A DNA stretch of 64,000 bases from Ochotona curzoniae (Eukaryota; Chordata; Mammalia; Lagomorpha; Ochotonidae), in NCBI RefSeq assembly GCF_017591425.1, contig NW_024464918.1, positions 23,712,001 to 23,776,000 of the forward strand, in the 5' to 3' direction. The stretch's first letter is position 1, and every line of letters starts with the position of its first letter. A program made the position numbers and the translations under genes. This document shows, piece by piece, positions 42,190-52,562 of the stretch. A model generated the notes under the pieces. It was not told the origin of the DNA, did not search any database, and saw only the letters and a list, made by a program, of their open reading frames with translations.

Positions 42190-44345
42190 TAATACACAGT
42201 ACCTGTTTGTTTATGTGCCCTATGTTTTAAAAAAAATAATCATTCAAAGTGTTATTTAAAGTGCTATAGGCAGCTGAGACTACTTTTCTCCTGCTGCTTA
42301 TATAGCATTTCTGTCTGGAAACGGATTTATGTAAAGTAAGATGAGTCATTTATATAAATTTCTAATAATAGCAACAGTGTGGCACGTGTACATTCCAACA
42401 GTGGTCAAGGTAGTTCATGAAAGGCTGTGATTTGGGCTCACTGTGATGAGCTGTCTTAGTGGTGAGGGATCCTGCTCTGAACCAAAGAGGGAGGAGATGC
42501 AGCGTAGAACTCTGCCCAGAGTTCAGGCTACCTGCAGTTGGCGAATGCCTGGCCATGTTCCTTGCAATTCCTGGGGGAAAAAAGAACCCCAGTTTTCTAG
42601 GGTATTCCCTTGGCTTAGTCTCGAATTACGTCTGAAGGGAAGGTGATTATGTTGAGTCTGTTAAGCTTCTTAAATTACACTTGAATATTCATAGCCTGTC
42701 AAATCTCTTCTCTCCCATGAGGCTTCTTTTTGAGTCCCTCCTACTCTTCTGTCGACCATAAAAAAGAATTTTTCATTGTTTGCTTGATAATGTGTTATTA
42801 TTATTTGTCTTCCACTGTTAGCAAGGGCGGCTAATCTACTTCACAAGACGCAGTACCTCTTAAACATTAACAGTAGCCATTTGCACTGTGTTGGAAAAGA
42901 TCTGGAGGTTGCACTGAGGTCAGAGGGAAGGGATATCATGATCTATCGACAACCTCTGTCGTGGGCGGAGAAGACCAGAAGAGGTATGGGCACTAAGCAG
43001 GAGGCATCAGCTAGATGCTGGCTCTTTGATAGAATGGTCCATGACTTCCTTAAATAGGGCTGTTCCCTCAACAGGGAGCATATTTACAGTTTCTCTGCCT
43101 CTGTTCCTCATTGCCTTGAAGCCTGAATCGAGAATTCCAGGAGAATCAGGGCCATTCGTTGCAGTTCTACTGTTGATTACAGGTGCAGTGTCTGCACATC
43201 TCATTTGAAGACAAAATAGCTGGATGATAATCAACCATTGCCCTTTTCTCTCTGCCTGCACTGTAATCTGGCAGGTGCTGAACAGAGGATTTAAAGGGAG
43301 TCAGGGAAGGGAATAAATCAGAAAGAAATGACTCTGGGCCAAAATGAGCTTCCACAGTCACACTTGGGCCAAACTTTTTTCCCCCATATGTCAATCCAGC
43401 TGTGTATTTTATCATCTTATTTTTGATATGACATCACCTTGGTTTCTTCATGGTTGCTTTCCTTGTAGTCAGCAGATGACCATCAGGTAGGGATGGTTGT
43501 TCATTGGTCCTCTGCTTGGGATTTCATCAGTGTCACGGTTGGGTAAAGGGCAGCAGCTGTCAGAGTACATTCACGGATGAACGTTGATCTGGACAGGCAT
43601 CCGATGTAGCCTGGGAGGTAGCAGTCTGCAGCTGGGAAAGCATGATCTGCAAGCAGAATCCTTGTCTGCTTCTAGCTTAGTGCCTCCTTCACAAAAGTAT
43701 GACATGTGCACAGCACCAGCTCAGACTGCACTTGTCCACTTGACCCTCCTGCTGTGTTCTAGTTACTGTCCTGAGATGTCCAGTACCTCCAGGGCGGGGG
43801 CCCCTTTGCTTGGGTATATAGTGTCCTTGTCCTGTTAGTTTTCTAACTCACACAGCTTCTGGGTCACGTTTTTCTGGAGTCTTTCAGCTTGCTGACCAGA
43901 TACCATTAAGGATAACTTACTGTCAGATAGCTAATGTATTTTCTGTCCTGAATGGCACTTGCAAACATGGTTTGTTTTGGTGGTTGGTTTGTTTTCAGTG
44001 TGTTGGAAACATGTCCGTGGCGTGAATTTCGGGCAGTAGGACAGGCCAGGGCAAGATGCGTTTTTGCTTATAGAGGCTTCCACTAGTCCCACCATGACAG
44101 TGTCCGTTCCTCTATCCGACTAGTCCAGAGTAGCGCATCTCCAGCACCCGGGGAGAAATGAGCTGTCAAATGATGACCGGTGGAATGTCAGAGCTGAGTT
44201 TTGCTGTAACTGACACTTCATATGCTTGCTGAGACTAGAGTTCAGTAGGTCACACAAGGCTTCATGAAATGGACTATCACTTTGTATGAGTAAAAGCCGC
44301 ATAGCACAGTGTCAGGCTGATGTCCAAAGAGATGGTATAATTACT
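42190..44345. other. Non-coding, unassigned
   Basis: About 2.2 kb of mixed sequence with no confident repeat and no gene. Frames of 60-84 codons have no domain. Confidence 0.35.
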
Positions 44346-44366
44346 GAAACATAAAGAATATATACA

Positions 44367-44499
44367 GGGGCCCGGCACGGTGGCCTCACCCTGAATGCAC
44401 TGGGATCCGATATGTGTGCTGGTTCTAATCCTGCCAGCTCCACTTCCCATCCAGCTCCCTGCTTGTGGCCTGGGAAGGCATTCGACGATGGCTCCCCAA
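44367..44499 (+). mobile_element. 3'-truncated, tail-less CSINE with target duplication
   Basis: GGGCCCGGCACGGTGGCCTC, then a jump that loses about 20 bases of the head, GATCCGATATGTGTGCTGGT, CTAATCCTGCCAGCTCCACT, GGCCTGGGAAGGCATTCGAC, and an abrupt stop at GATGGCTCCCC. The usual 3' half and A tail are absent, yet a perfect 14-bp duplication AAAGAATATATACA lies at 44353-44366 and 44500-44513. A third imperfect AAAGAATATGTACA follows immediately. Confidence 0.9.
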
Positions 44500-44770
44500 A
44501 AAGAATATATACAAAAAAGAATATGTACAAAAGGCAAAGTGGGGACAGGAGTGGTTTTTATTTAAATATTGGTTGAAAATCAATGTTCTAGAACATTCTC
44601 TTCCTGTTTCCAGAGGTTAGCTTGATGTACAGTATGACAAAGACATTCAGGCACCCTTTTATAACCTAACGTTAGCTTCTGTAATTTACTCCTGTATGCC
44701 TAAATATGAGACAATCTGAATTGAATTCAACATTTTCAAGTGATTATTTCCTCAAAAGCCATAGGTTTTT

Positions 44771-45088
44771 GGGCCCAGCGTGGTAGCCTAGCTGCTGAAA
44801 TCCTCGCCTTGTATACGCCAGGATCTCATATAGGTGTGGTTTATGTCCCAGCAGCCCTGCTTCCCATCCAACTCCCTGCTAGTGGCCTGGGAAAGCATTT
44901 GTGGACGACCCAAAGCCTTGCAACCCTGCACTCATGTGGGAGACTTGGAAGAGGTTCCAGGCTCTGGGATTTTGATCCCAGCCTGTTGGGGAGTGAGTCA
45001 TTGGATGGAAGATCTTCCTCTCTGTTTCTCCTCCTCTCTGTGTATCTGACTTTCCAAAAAAAAAAAAAATCAAATAAATCTTAAGGAA
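44771..45088 (+). mobile_element. CSINE, full length, plus strand
   Basis: GGGCCCAGCGTGGTAGCCTA to AAATAAATCTTAAGG with the usual middle blocks. Duplication CCATAGGTTTTT (44759-44770) / CCATACGGTTTTT (45092-45104). The part GGATTTTGATCCCAGCC is a small internal deletion relative to consensus. Confidence 0.95.
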
Positions 45089-45104
45089 ATACCATACGGT
45101 TTTT

Positions 45105-45845
45105 AAAAAGTAATATTTTCTATTCTAATTGAACATACGCACTGTTTTAAGTTAATGAATGGAAGTGGTCCATTATTTGATTAATTACGCATATATGCTT
45201 TTGAAGGTAACATGGTCATGTATAAATGCTGCTTTTGTGTTGAGACAGTTCCACTCAAATTCTTCAAATTCATTTTTGATATTTTGATATTAGTGACACT
45301 GTTTTCCTTTTCCTGCTGCTGTCCCTGCTGAAGAGTCATGCTGTTCAAAGGAAACGTAAATTGTTGCCCAAAGATATTTCATAGTTGGTAGTATCCCACT
45401 GAATTATGCAGACCCCCATTGGCACCAGTCAGCCTGCCTCTCGCTCTGGCATCCATGAAACCCATGAATTCCTTTTTTTCAAGAATCTTCTCAGTGGCTT
45501 AGCGAGCGCCGAGCGAGTGCATGTTCTCCTAGGCTTCCCATCGCTAATAGAATGTCACAGCTTTCTTCTCAGATTTACTGTGGGATTTTCTTGTGTCAGC
45601 TAGAGAATTAAGAAGAGAGATTGGGAGCTAAAGCAGGAGGGTGAGACTTGAAAGACACAGCGATTTAGTACAATTTGGGATGGAATGGGAAGACTTTGTA
45701 GCACACAGATACAGTGCCTGAAGAGATGATGGAATTCACGGACTTCATAACTCAGAGAAGAACTGGAAGAAAAGTTTGGCAAGGTGTGTTTCCCAGGTGT
45801 CTGCGTGTCCCGTACTTATGATCTTCCAGAGGAATAGATCTGTTT
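45105..45845. other. Non-coding, unassigned
   Basis: AT-rich left part. The right part (45600-45780) could be a degraded L2 or other repeat but was not placed. No gene. Confidence 0.3.
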
Positions 45846-45863
45846 CCTGCTCTTGCTGATTTT

Positions 45864-46206
45864 TTTTTAAGATTTATTTATTTTATTTAAGTTTTTTTCT
45901 TTAGATTTATTTATTTGTGTTGGAAAGTCGGATATACAGAGAGGAGGAGAGACAGAGAAGAAGATCTTCCGTCCGATGGGTCACTCCCCAAGCGGTCACA
46001 ATGGCTGGAGCTGAGCCAATCCAAACCCAGGAGCTCTTCCGGGTCTTCCACGCAGGTGCAGGGTCCCAATGCTCTCGACTGCTTTCCCAGGATACAGACA
46101 GGGAGCTGGATGGGAAGCGCAGCCACCAGGATTAGAACTGGTGCCCATATGAGATCCAGGCACATTTAAGGTGAAGACTTTAACCACTATGCTATTGTGC
46201 CAGGCC
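45864..46206 (-). mobile_element. CSINE, full length, minus strand
   Basis: AAGATTTATTTATTTTATTT plus a second TTTAGATTTATTTATTTGTG, GTTGGAAAGTCGGATATACA, GAAGATCTTCCGTCCGATGG and TGCTATTGTGCCAGGCCC. The tail contains the AGATTTATTTATTT block twice. Imperfect flanking CTCTTGCTGATTTTT / CTCTTGATTTTT. CpG-rich young type. Confidence 0.93.
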
Positions 46207-46209
46207 CTC

Positions 46210-47360
46210 TTGATTTTTAACTGAATCCATAGGCAAGAGAATAACTTCTCTGAACCGGAATGTTACCATCTTCAAAAAGGGTTCGTAATCCTGAGTGCAG
46301 TTTTGTAAGCAAAGATGAAAATGATATGCATAGAATGCTCATCATTCTGTCTTATATTTAGTATCCCAATACACAGTGACTGCTGTGGTTAATCTAGAGT
46401 ATTACTGTCTTGTATGTTGTAAATCTTTTTGTAGGCATCAAGTACCTCCTGGAACCCTGTTCTATTCCTTCCCACCTAGATCCACTATACTTTAGTAGGA
46501 ATTGCACAGTAAAAGTTTAAAGCTAGTCAGAATTCAGTTACAGTGTTACATGAAGTTGTGTTAAGTTAGTCACAGCAGTTTACTTTATTTTGACTTTCAA
46601 GACTGTGATGATTCTGAAGGAATCAGAGCAAGCTTGTCCGGCAGCTGCCCTGTGCCTGACAAGCTCAGGCAGTGGTGCCATGAATAGTAGAAACATGGGG
46701 TGCAGCTGAGATGACACATACGCACGCACGTGCACACAGGTGTTGCAGTGTGAGAGATCACGCCAGACAAGTTTAGGATGTACTAAGTGAGACCATCCAA
46801 AGTTTATGAAACCTTGGCCACACCTTCAGGTGGGTGGCATAAGAATCACCCAGCCATTTCTGAATTGGTTGAGATACCACCAGTGGGGAACATTTTGCCT
46901 GCAAGTTCCCACCACCCAGAAGGCAGGGTCAGGGACTGCTTAGAATGCCGAGACCTGTCCTTAAAGCCTTGGTGTCTCTCCTTCTCTTGTTTCAAGAGGT
47001 ACCCTACCTCCCAGCTCGTTCAGGAGGTGCTTTTTCTTTGCTTCTTCTTTTCCTGCTCACCGGGTCACATTGCAAATAAAAGTGGTCGTGAGTGGTCGTG
47101 AAACAAGTGAGGATATTCTGCTTGAGGAAGTAATATTTGAGGATATAATAGCCAAGTATTTTTCTAAATTGTCAATTAAAAAAATCTCAAGTCACTGATT
47201 TGTTATGAGCCAGAAACCCCAGGTAGGATAATACAAAGAATATCATAAGTAGATTCATCATGGTAAAACTGTGGTAAATCAAGAACAAAGAATCTGAAAA
47301 GGAGAAAGAAAAAGAATTGATTTTCAAGGAATCAACGATAAAACTAAAAAATGGCTTTTT
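46210..47360. other. Non-coding, unassigned
   Basis: No repeat named and no gene. A 10-bp tandem AGTGGTCGTG x2 lies at about 47081-47100. CACATACGCACGCACGTGCA near 46714 is a degenerate CA-rich tract. Confidence 0.35.
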
Positions 47361-47380
47361 AGCAAACTCAGTGTAATTCA

Positions 47381-47436
47381 CACATGCACTGCTTTATAAG
47401 TACCATGCGCTAACCGACTACGCCATTGGAGCAGAA
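47381..47436 (-). pseudogene. Retroposed 5' half of pre-tRNA-Ile(UAU), tail-less
   Basis: Read on the minus strand from 47432: GCTCCAATGGCGTAGTCGGT, TAGCGCATGGTA, CTTATAA, AGCAGTGCATGTG. This is the acceptor 5' strand, D arm (GCG..GCGC), anticodon 5' strand and loop CTTATAA with anticodon TAT of tRNA-Ile(UAU). The sequence then continues with bases that are not the anticodon 3' strand. tRNA-Ile(UAU) genes in mammals carry an intron after position 37, so AGCAGTGCATGTG fits intron sequence. The 3' half, T arm (pol III B box) and terminator are missing, so it cannot be a working tRNA gene. The insert is flanked by A(C/T)TCAGTGTAATTCA at 47366-47380 and 47437-47451 (14/15), and there is no A tail. 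Confidence 0.88.
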
Positions 47437-47451
47437 ATTCAGTGTAATTCA

Positions 47452-47755
47452 ATCCTGATGGCCTGTCTCCTTATCTAAGATAAAGATAACAATTATCTTG
47501 AAGTTAAAATTGTTCTATTTCAGTACTTAAAAATTTTTTTTGCTATATATGTATGGACTATCAAACATTATTTAATGTTTGAGTGTAAATGACACTGCAG
47601 TTTACTTATATGTGTGTGTGTATATATGTATAACCCATATAGTTTCTGAACTGGCCTCTTATACTGCAGTAATATGCATCTCTTTTTTTCTGCAAAATCT
47701 TTTTTTTAAAAAAAACTGTAACAAATGCCTGGCTGTGAAAAGAGCTTACACATTT
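47452..47755. other. AT-rich non-coding, unassigned
   Basis: Contains a short (TG)n/(TA)n stretch near 47608-47630 and T/A runs near 47700-47717. No gene. Confidence 0.4.
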
Positions 47756-47759
47756 TTTT

Positions 47760-48058
47760 CTTAAGATCTGTTTTTAGTCCTTTGAGAGGCAGAAGGAAAG
47801 AGAGAGGAAGAACTTTGCCCTACCCCCACATAGCTACAAATGGCCAGGGCTAGCAAGGCTAAGCTCACGAGCCTGGAGCTCCTAGATCTCCCATGTGGAT
47901 GACAGGGGCCCAAGTATGTAGGCCATCTTGCACCACTTTCCCAGACACGTTAGTGGGGAGCTGGATTTCAAGTGGAACAGCTGGGGCTCTCAATGGAATG
48001 CAAGTTGGATGCTAGTATCACAGGTGGTAGATTAACCCACTAGACCACAATGTCAACT
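47760..48058 (-). mobile_element. Old CSINE, minus strand
   Basis: CTTAAGATCTGTTTTTAGTC, TTTGAGAGGCAGAAGGAAAG, GGCCAGGGCTAGCAAGGCTA, GATCTCCCATGTGGATGACA, CCCAGACACGTTAGTGGGGA, CTAGACCACAATGTCAACTC. Full span but diverged; the GAGAGGCAGA tail type is the older lineage. Confidence 0.9.
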
Positions 48059-48059
48059 C

Positions 48060-48435
48060 TGAGCTTTCATGGCACTTGTGCAGTCTGTGAAGAGTGTTCT
48101 GGAATTTATACGTGAAGGTAACATTGAGAAAGTACTTCCATGCTTGCCATCTTTTCGCTGGGGCCATGGCAGTCAGTGATTCCTATGGCTGCTTCTGCCC
48201 TTTGAACCAGGGAGAATACTCGGTCCTTCTGCTGCTTCTCCAATGGCATTATTTTTCAACTGCTTATTCATTATTTATTTCATCTTCACAATGTTTTAAC
48301 CATTAAGGGTGTGACTCAGTTCCAAGAACTTTGGCAAGAAAAAGTTTTAATTGTGACCAAGACTTGAGACTTTTCCAAGAAGGAAACACAATACAATAGA
48401 GCATATTATAGAATTGAGATTTAATTTTGGGCTCC
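48060..48435. other. Non-coding, unassigned
   Basis: Nothing recognised; a 70-codon chance frame only. Confidence 0.35.
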
Positions 48436-48439
48436 AAGA

Positions 48440-48612
48440 AAGAGCTGGGCTCTTATTTCCACTGTTTGCCAGACCTGGGGTATTGTACAAGTAGTTTAAC
48501 CTTTCTGAGATTTTATTTACTTGTCTGTAGAATTGGGCAGTGGGGTGGGCAATGGTAGTATCTATCTCACATGGGGGTTTTAATGAATTAAAGCATGTAA
48601 ATTACATGCTAC
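48440..48612 (+). mobile_element. MIR, plus strand
   Basis: 'GGCTCTTATTTCCACTGTTT', 'GTACAAGTAGTTTAACCTTT', 'CTGAGATTTTATTTACTTGT', 'GGTAGTATCTATCTCACATG', 'GGGTTTTAATGAATTAAAGC' follow the MIR core to 3' end. Confidence 0.75.
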
Positions 48613-48614
48613 AT

Positions 48615-48993
48615 AATAATCAATGTTACTTATTAACTTTATGGTAGTTTGGAAGATTTTATGACAGGCTACCTATGACTTTTGCTAAATGGAAATAGTT
48701 GTAACTGGAAGAATCATTGTGTTTAACTTCCTGTCTGAGGTCTGTGTTTGAACCCTGTAAGTGATTTCTAATTATTATTATTATTATTATTTTGTCTTGA
48801 GCAGTTTTGATCTTCTTTACAATGATGGAATAGCTTTGATAACAATATAGAATTTGAAAATAATGGAAATAGCCTGGATGTGGAGAAACCAAAAGATTTA
48901 CTTTTTTTTTTTTTTCAAAATTCTAGTAATTTGGTAATACTTCGCTAAGACTATGGTTTGATTACTCTTAATCCTTTAAGAATGCACCTCCTC
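48615..48993. other. Non-coding with (ATT)n
   Basis: (ATT)8-like tract at about 48769-48792 and a T15 run near 48901-48915. Otherwise unassigned. Confidence 0.5.
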
Positions 48994-48994
48994 T

Positions 48995-49292
48995 TTAGGG
49001 TTAGTGTGGTGGTGTTTCAGGCTAATCCTCTGCCTGCAAGGCGTAGCATCCATATGGGTGCTGGTTTGCATCTGCTCCATTCTGATCCAGCCCCCTGCTA
49101 ATAGTCTGGAAAAGTACCAAGAGATGGCCCAGTGCCTCGGGAGCCCTGCACTCATGCAGAGGCTGGATCCTGGCTTTGGATTGGTTCAGCTCTCCAGCCA
49201 TTAGGGGAGTGACTCAGAGCATTAATGTCTTATCTCTCTATCCTTCTCTTTCTGTAAAAATCATTATTTTTCCAATAAAAATTTTCCAAGAA
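48995..49292 (+). mobile_element. Old CSINE, plus strand
   Basis: AGGGTTAGTGTGGTGGTGTT, GCATCCATATGGGTGCTGGT, CCAGCCCCCTGCTAATAGTC, GAGATGGCCCAGTGCCTCGG, GGATCCTGGCTTTGGATTGG, TCCAATAAAAATTTTCC. Small deletions in head and middle. Confidence 0.88.
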
Positions 49293-49294
49293 AA

Positions 49295-50412
49295 ATTATT
49301 AAGTTTTTAAAGAGCATACTTCCTCAAATTTGTAATCTTTCATTTCGGAAGCACTCAGAGGCAATTTTCTTTTAGTTTAAATTGTGAAACTTTGGAAAAA
49401 TATTTCCATTCCCTTTAGATAAGTTTCTACCTCTTCTGATCTGTGGAAACAGCTGTTTAATGGCTGCCTTGCAACATTGCTCAGTGGCTGAGGACAGACT
49501 GTGCTACGGTTCCACCCAGTGGAACACCCAAGTCAATTAGAAAGACAACATAATCACACAAGTTGAAAATAGGTCAAGATTTGGGACAAACACCCAGACG
49601 CTTGGGAAAGTAGCTTTGGGATTTGAAGGTCCCTGGAGTAAGAAGTTATTCGAGTTGGTGTGCCTTTGGCTTTCTTTGTTTGTTCGAAGCAATTACACAG
49701 AAAGAAAGCAATTCTAGCCTATCCTTCAGATAGAATCTTGATGGTGCCTGTCGGTGTAAGTTAACACACACACAGATTCATAGGAGTTTATTGAAATTGT
49801 CATGAGAGTGCACTATGTTGATCATTGCTCCTCTGTTTCTTAGCTGGTTGACAAAAGCAGCATTGTTTGCTGAGTCAGTGTTTCCATCTGTATGAAAATA
49901 TATATGTTGACTATAATCATAGAACTTACTGTACAGAGTTCATGAGGTAAACATGGTAACGAATATTAATTGTTGAGCATAGTGTCAGGCGATTGGGAAA
50001 CAACTCAGCAGGATGTGACCAAATACCAACTCCCACCCCTCTCCAGCTTTCTGGTGGCCTTCTACCGTCTTCTCTCCCATCCCTGAATACTCCTTGCAAA
50101 TAGCCCACACCATGTTTCAGTTGCTCAAGTTCAAGGACATTTGTTGTATCACATTGTGTGGACATGGAGATGTGCAGATGCTGGACTGTGGAGAAGACAG
50201 ATTGGTCTAGTAAGGGGGATTATCCATAGGTGCAGGTCCCGGGAAGTAAAGTCCTCCCTGACAGAACATGACAACCTGCGGCTTGTTGTGAGTCAGTAGA
50301 CATGACCCTTGCCTCAGAACAACTTCTGTGAAACTATGCAAACTTGGTCCAGTATAGGCACAAAAGGAACTTATAGAAAAATAAAGCTAATCTTAAGAGA
50401 CTTAAGATATTG
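49295..50412. other. Non-coding, unassigned
   Basis: About 1.1 kb without a confident repeat. 49440-49560 is unique sequence. No gene. Confidence 0.35.
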
Positions 50413-50417
50413 AAATT

Positions 50418-50737
50418 AGGGTCTGGCGTGATTGCTCAATGGCTAAATCCTCACCTTGCAAGAGCTGGGATACTACATGGGTGCTGGTTCATGTCCCGGT
50501 TGCTCCATTTCACATCCAGCTCCCTACTGTGGTCTGGGAAAGCAGTTGAGGATGACCCAAAGCCTTGGGAATCTTCACCCATGTGGAAGGCCCGGAAGAA
50601 GCTCTTGGTTCATGATTTTGGAATGGCTCAGTTCTAGTTTGTGTGGCTGTTGCAGTTAGTAATGGCAGATTTTTCTCTCTGTCTCTTCTCCTTGTAAATT
50701 TAATCTGCCTTTTAATAGAACTCAGTCATTAAAAAGA
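50418..50737 (+). mobile_element. CSINE, plus strand
   Basis: AGGGTCTGGCGTGATTGCTC, CTAAATCCTCACCTTGCAAG, GGGAAAGCAGTTGAGGATGA, CAAAGCCTTGGGAATCTTCA, GTAAATTTAATCTGCCTTTT, TCATTAAAAAG. Complete but moderately diverged. Confidence 0.92.
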
Positions 50738-50794
50738 TGCTGGAATTATGCAAATATTTTAAGTTATTTTGCATGTTCAGAGTCACTAAAAACA

Positions 50795-50965
50795 GAGTAT
50801 TGTTGGAAAGGGCACAGACATTGGTGCTAGCATGGCTTGAATTACAATTTTGGACTTGCCATTTACTTTCTGTAGGGTGGGGATATCAATATCCTCCCCC
50901 CGCCCCGTTTAATTCTGAATTGAGCATCAGTAATAAATATAAACTTGTTGGAGCTTGGTTTTTGG
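50795..50965 (+). mobile_element. MIR-like, plus strand
   Basis: 'GGAAAGGGCACAGACATTGG', 'GCTTGAATTACAATTTTGGA', 'TTGCCATTTACTTTCTGTAG' fit the MIR 5' and core parts. An internal C8GCCCC run interrupts it. Confidence 0.55.
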
Positions 50966-51084
50966 AATCTAGTTACTACCTAGTAGAAATACATTATTAT
51001 TGCTATTCCTGTTATGTCCTCTAATCCTAAAATCATATCAAACCATACGATTATACCAGATTAAGTAAGTTCTACATTGTGTAA

Positions 51085-51335
51085 TACCATGAATATTTAT
51101 AGAGGACTATTTTAGATTATGTGATGGCTAAAATACTGTTATTGCCTTTGAAAAATTTGTATTTCAGTTATAGATGCACATATAAACAATTCAAGATAAA
51201 AACCCCAAAATGCTAACCAGACAACGCAACTATCGCAGTGTAAGGACATGAAGAAAACAAATTAATTCCCAGGGCAACCAAGTGAGTCTTAGAAGGGGAA
51301 AATGTTTTGTTAGTGGGATTCTAATTGGTGGTCAT
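51085..51335 (-). mobile_element. L2-like fragment, minus strand
   Basis: 'GAATATTTATAGAGGACTAT', 'TTTAGATTATGTGATGGCTA', 'GTTATAGATGCACATATAAA' and 'GTGAGTCTTAGAAGGGGAAA' follow reverse-L2 order (aatatttattgagcacctac ... gggatacaa ... ggagggcaaccaggtgagc). Weak but ordered. Confidence 0.45.
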
Positions 51336-51499
51336 TGTTATTGAGGGTTCAATGCTAACAAGGGTAAGGCAAGACTAGATAGATCGTATATAGGAAATAA
51401 AGAATGGTTCAATCTTCTTGGATGCTACAATTCAATGTTCAGGCTGGTGAATGTCATACAAGAAGCTGGAAAGTTGGAGTAAGATTTGATTAAAGAGGG

Positions 51500-51800
51500 C
51501 CAAAAATGTGACTCAACAGGGTAATCCTTGGCCTACAGTGCCAGAATCCCATTTGGGCACTGGTTTCTGTCCCAGCTACTTCACTTTTGAGTTAGCTTAG
51601 GCCTGGGAAAGCAAAAGGATGTTTCAATTCCTTGGGACCCTGCACCCATGTGGGAGACTCAGAAGAAGCTCCTGGCTCTTGGCTCCAGATTAGCTCAGCT
51701 CTGGCCATTGCAGCCGTGTGGGAGTTCATCAGCGTATGTAAAATCTATCTTTCTCTTTAAATCTGCCTTTCTAATTAAAAAAAAAAAATCTTTAAAAAGA
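51500..51800 (+). mobile_element. CSINE, plus strand
   Basis: GGGCCAAAAATGTGACTCAA, GAATCCCATTTGGGCACTGG, GGCCTGGGAAAGCAAAAGGA, GGGACCCTGCACCCATGTGG, CTAATTAAAAAAAAAAAATC and TTTAAAAAG. Flanking AGATTTGATTAAAGAGGG / AGATTTGACCCAAGAGAG looks like an imperfect target duplication. Confidence 0.93.
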
Positions 51801-51889
51801 TTTGACCCAAGAGAGCCTTGAACATGCAAATACAATTTTTGTGAAATTAGCCTCTAAATGGAACGACTTTATTTACATTTTTCTTTCTG

Positions 51890-52255
51890 CCTTTATTCAG
51901 CAGTATTGACTTAGTGCTTCTTGCCACAGCACGTTATGGAGATGAAACAGTGAACTGGATAGAGCCAGTGGGTTCCCAGTATAGTGAGGGAGACCCAAAC
52001 ATTACAAATGCCGTTAGAGTGTGACGAACACCTCACTAGCAAAGAGAAAGGGAAATACCTTGCAGGACTGGAGTATTTTCTACTGGGTGGTTTTGGTGAG
52101 GAGTGATTAAAGAGGGCTTTAAGAAAGGAGAAATAACACTGAGATGAGATTTGATTAACTGACTCAGACTTAAGTGCAATGGATGGAAGCATGCTTCATG
52201 GCTCAGAGGTGAGGCCATTCACAATTGCATGTTATTTCAATAATTGTGTAACACT
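51890..52255 (-). mobile_element. L2 3' region, minus strand
   Basis: 'CAGCAGTATTGACTTAGTGC', 'GGAGATGAAACAGTGAACTG', 'GTGGGTTCCCAGTATAGTGA', 'CTTTAAGAAAGGAGAAATAA', 'CACTGAGATGAGATTTGATT' correspond to consecutive reverse-L2 blocks. One of the better preserved L2 copies here. Confidence 0.65.
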
Positions 52256-52304
52256 GAGTGCAAAAGGTAGGATTTTGGAGAGATAAGAAGGTCCAAAAGA
52301 GCTT

Positions 52305-52391
52305 CAGATCAACTGTGTTTTTTTAAAAAATTTTCACATGCAAGACAGCATACAATATTTGTCTTTCTATGGCTTATTGAACATGGTGATT
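52305..52391 (-). mobile_element. 87-bp L1 3' UTR piece with direct repeats
   Basis: CAGATCAACTGTGTTTTTTT to GGTGATTTCC is about 88% identical to 54241-54328, part of the L1 3' UTR described below. It is flanked by TCCAAAAGAGCTT (52292-52304) and TCCAAAAAGAGCTT (52392-52405). There is no A tail and neither natural L1 end, so it is an internal piece inserted on its own. Confidence 0.85.
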
Positions 52392-52562
52392 TCCAAAAAG
52401 AGCTTGTAAATCATTTTGGAGAGTTTGAAGTTTATCTGGAAGACTTGGAAAAACTTTTAGTAGTACTTGCTTTGGCTACAGAGGGAAAAGTGTATATATG
52501 TGAACTGATTGCATGTTTATTTCACAAAATAAATCTTGTCACATTGAAATGTGGGTATTGCA

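Noticed and set aside
47381..47436. Working tRNA-Ile gene on the minus strand
   Set aside because: The 3' half, T arm, B box and terminator are all missing, and direct repeats show that it is a truncated retro-insertion.
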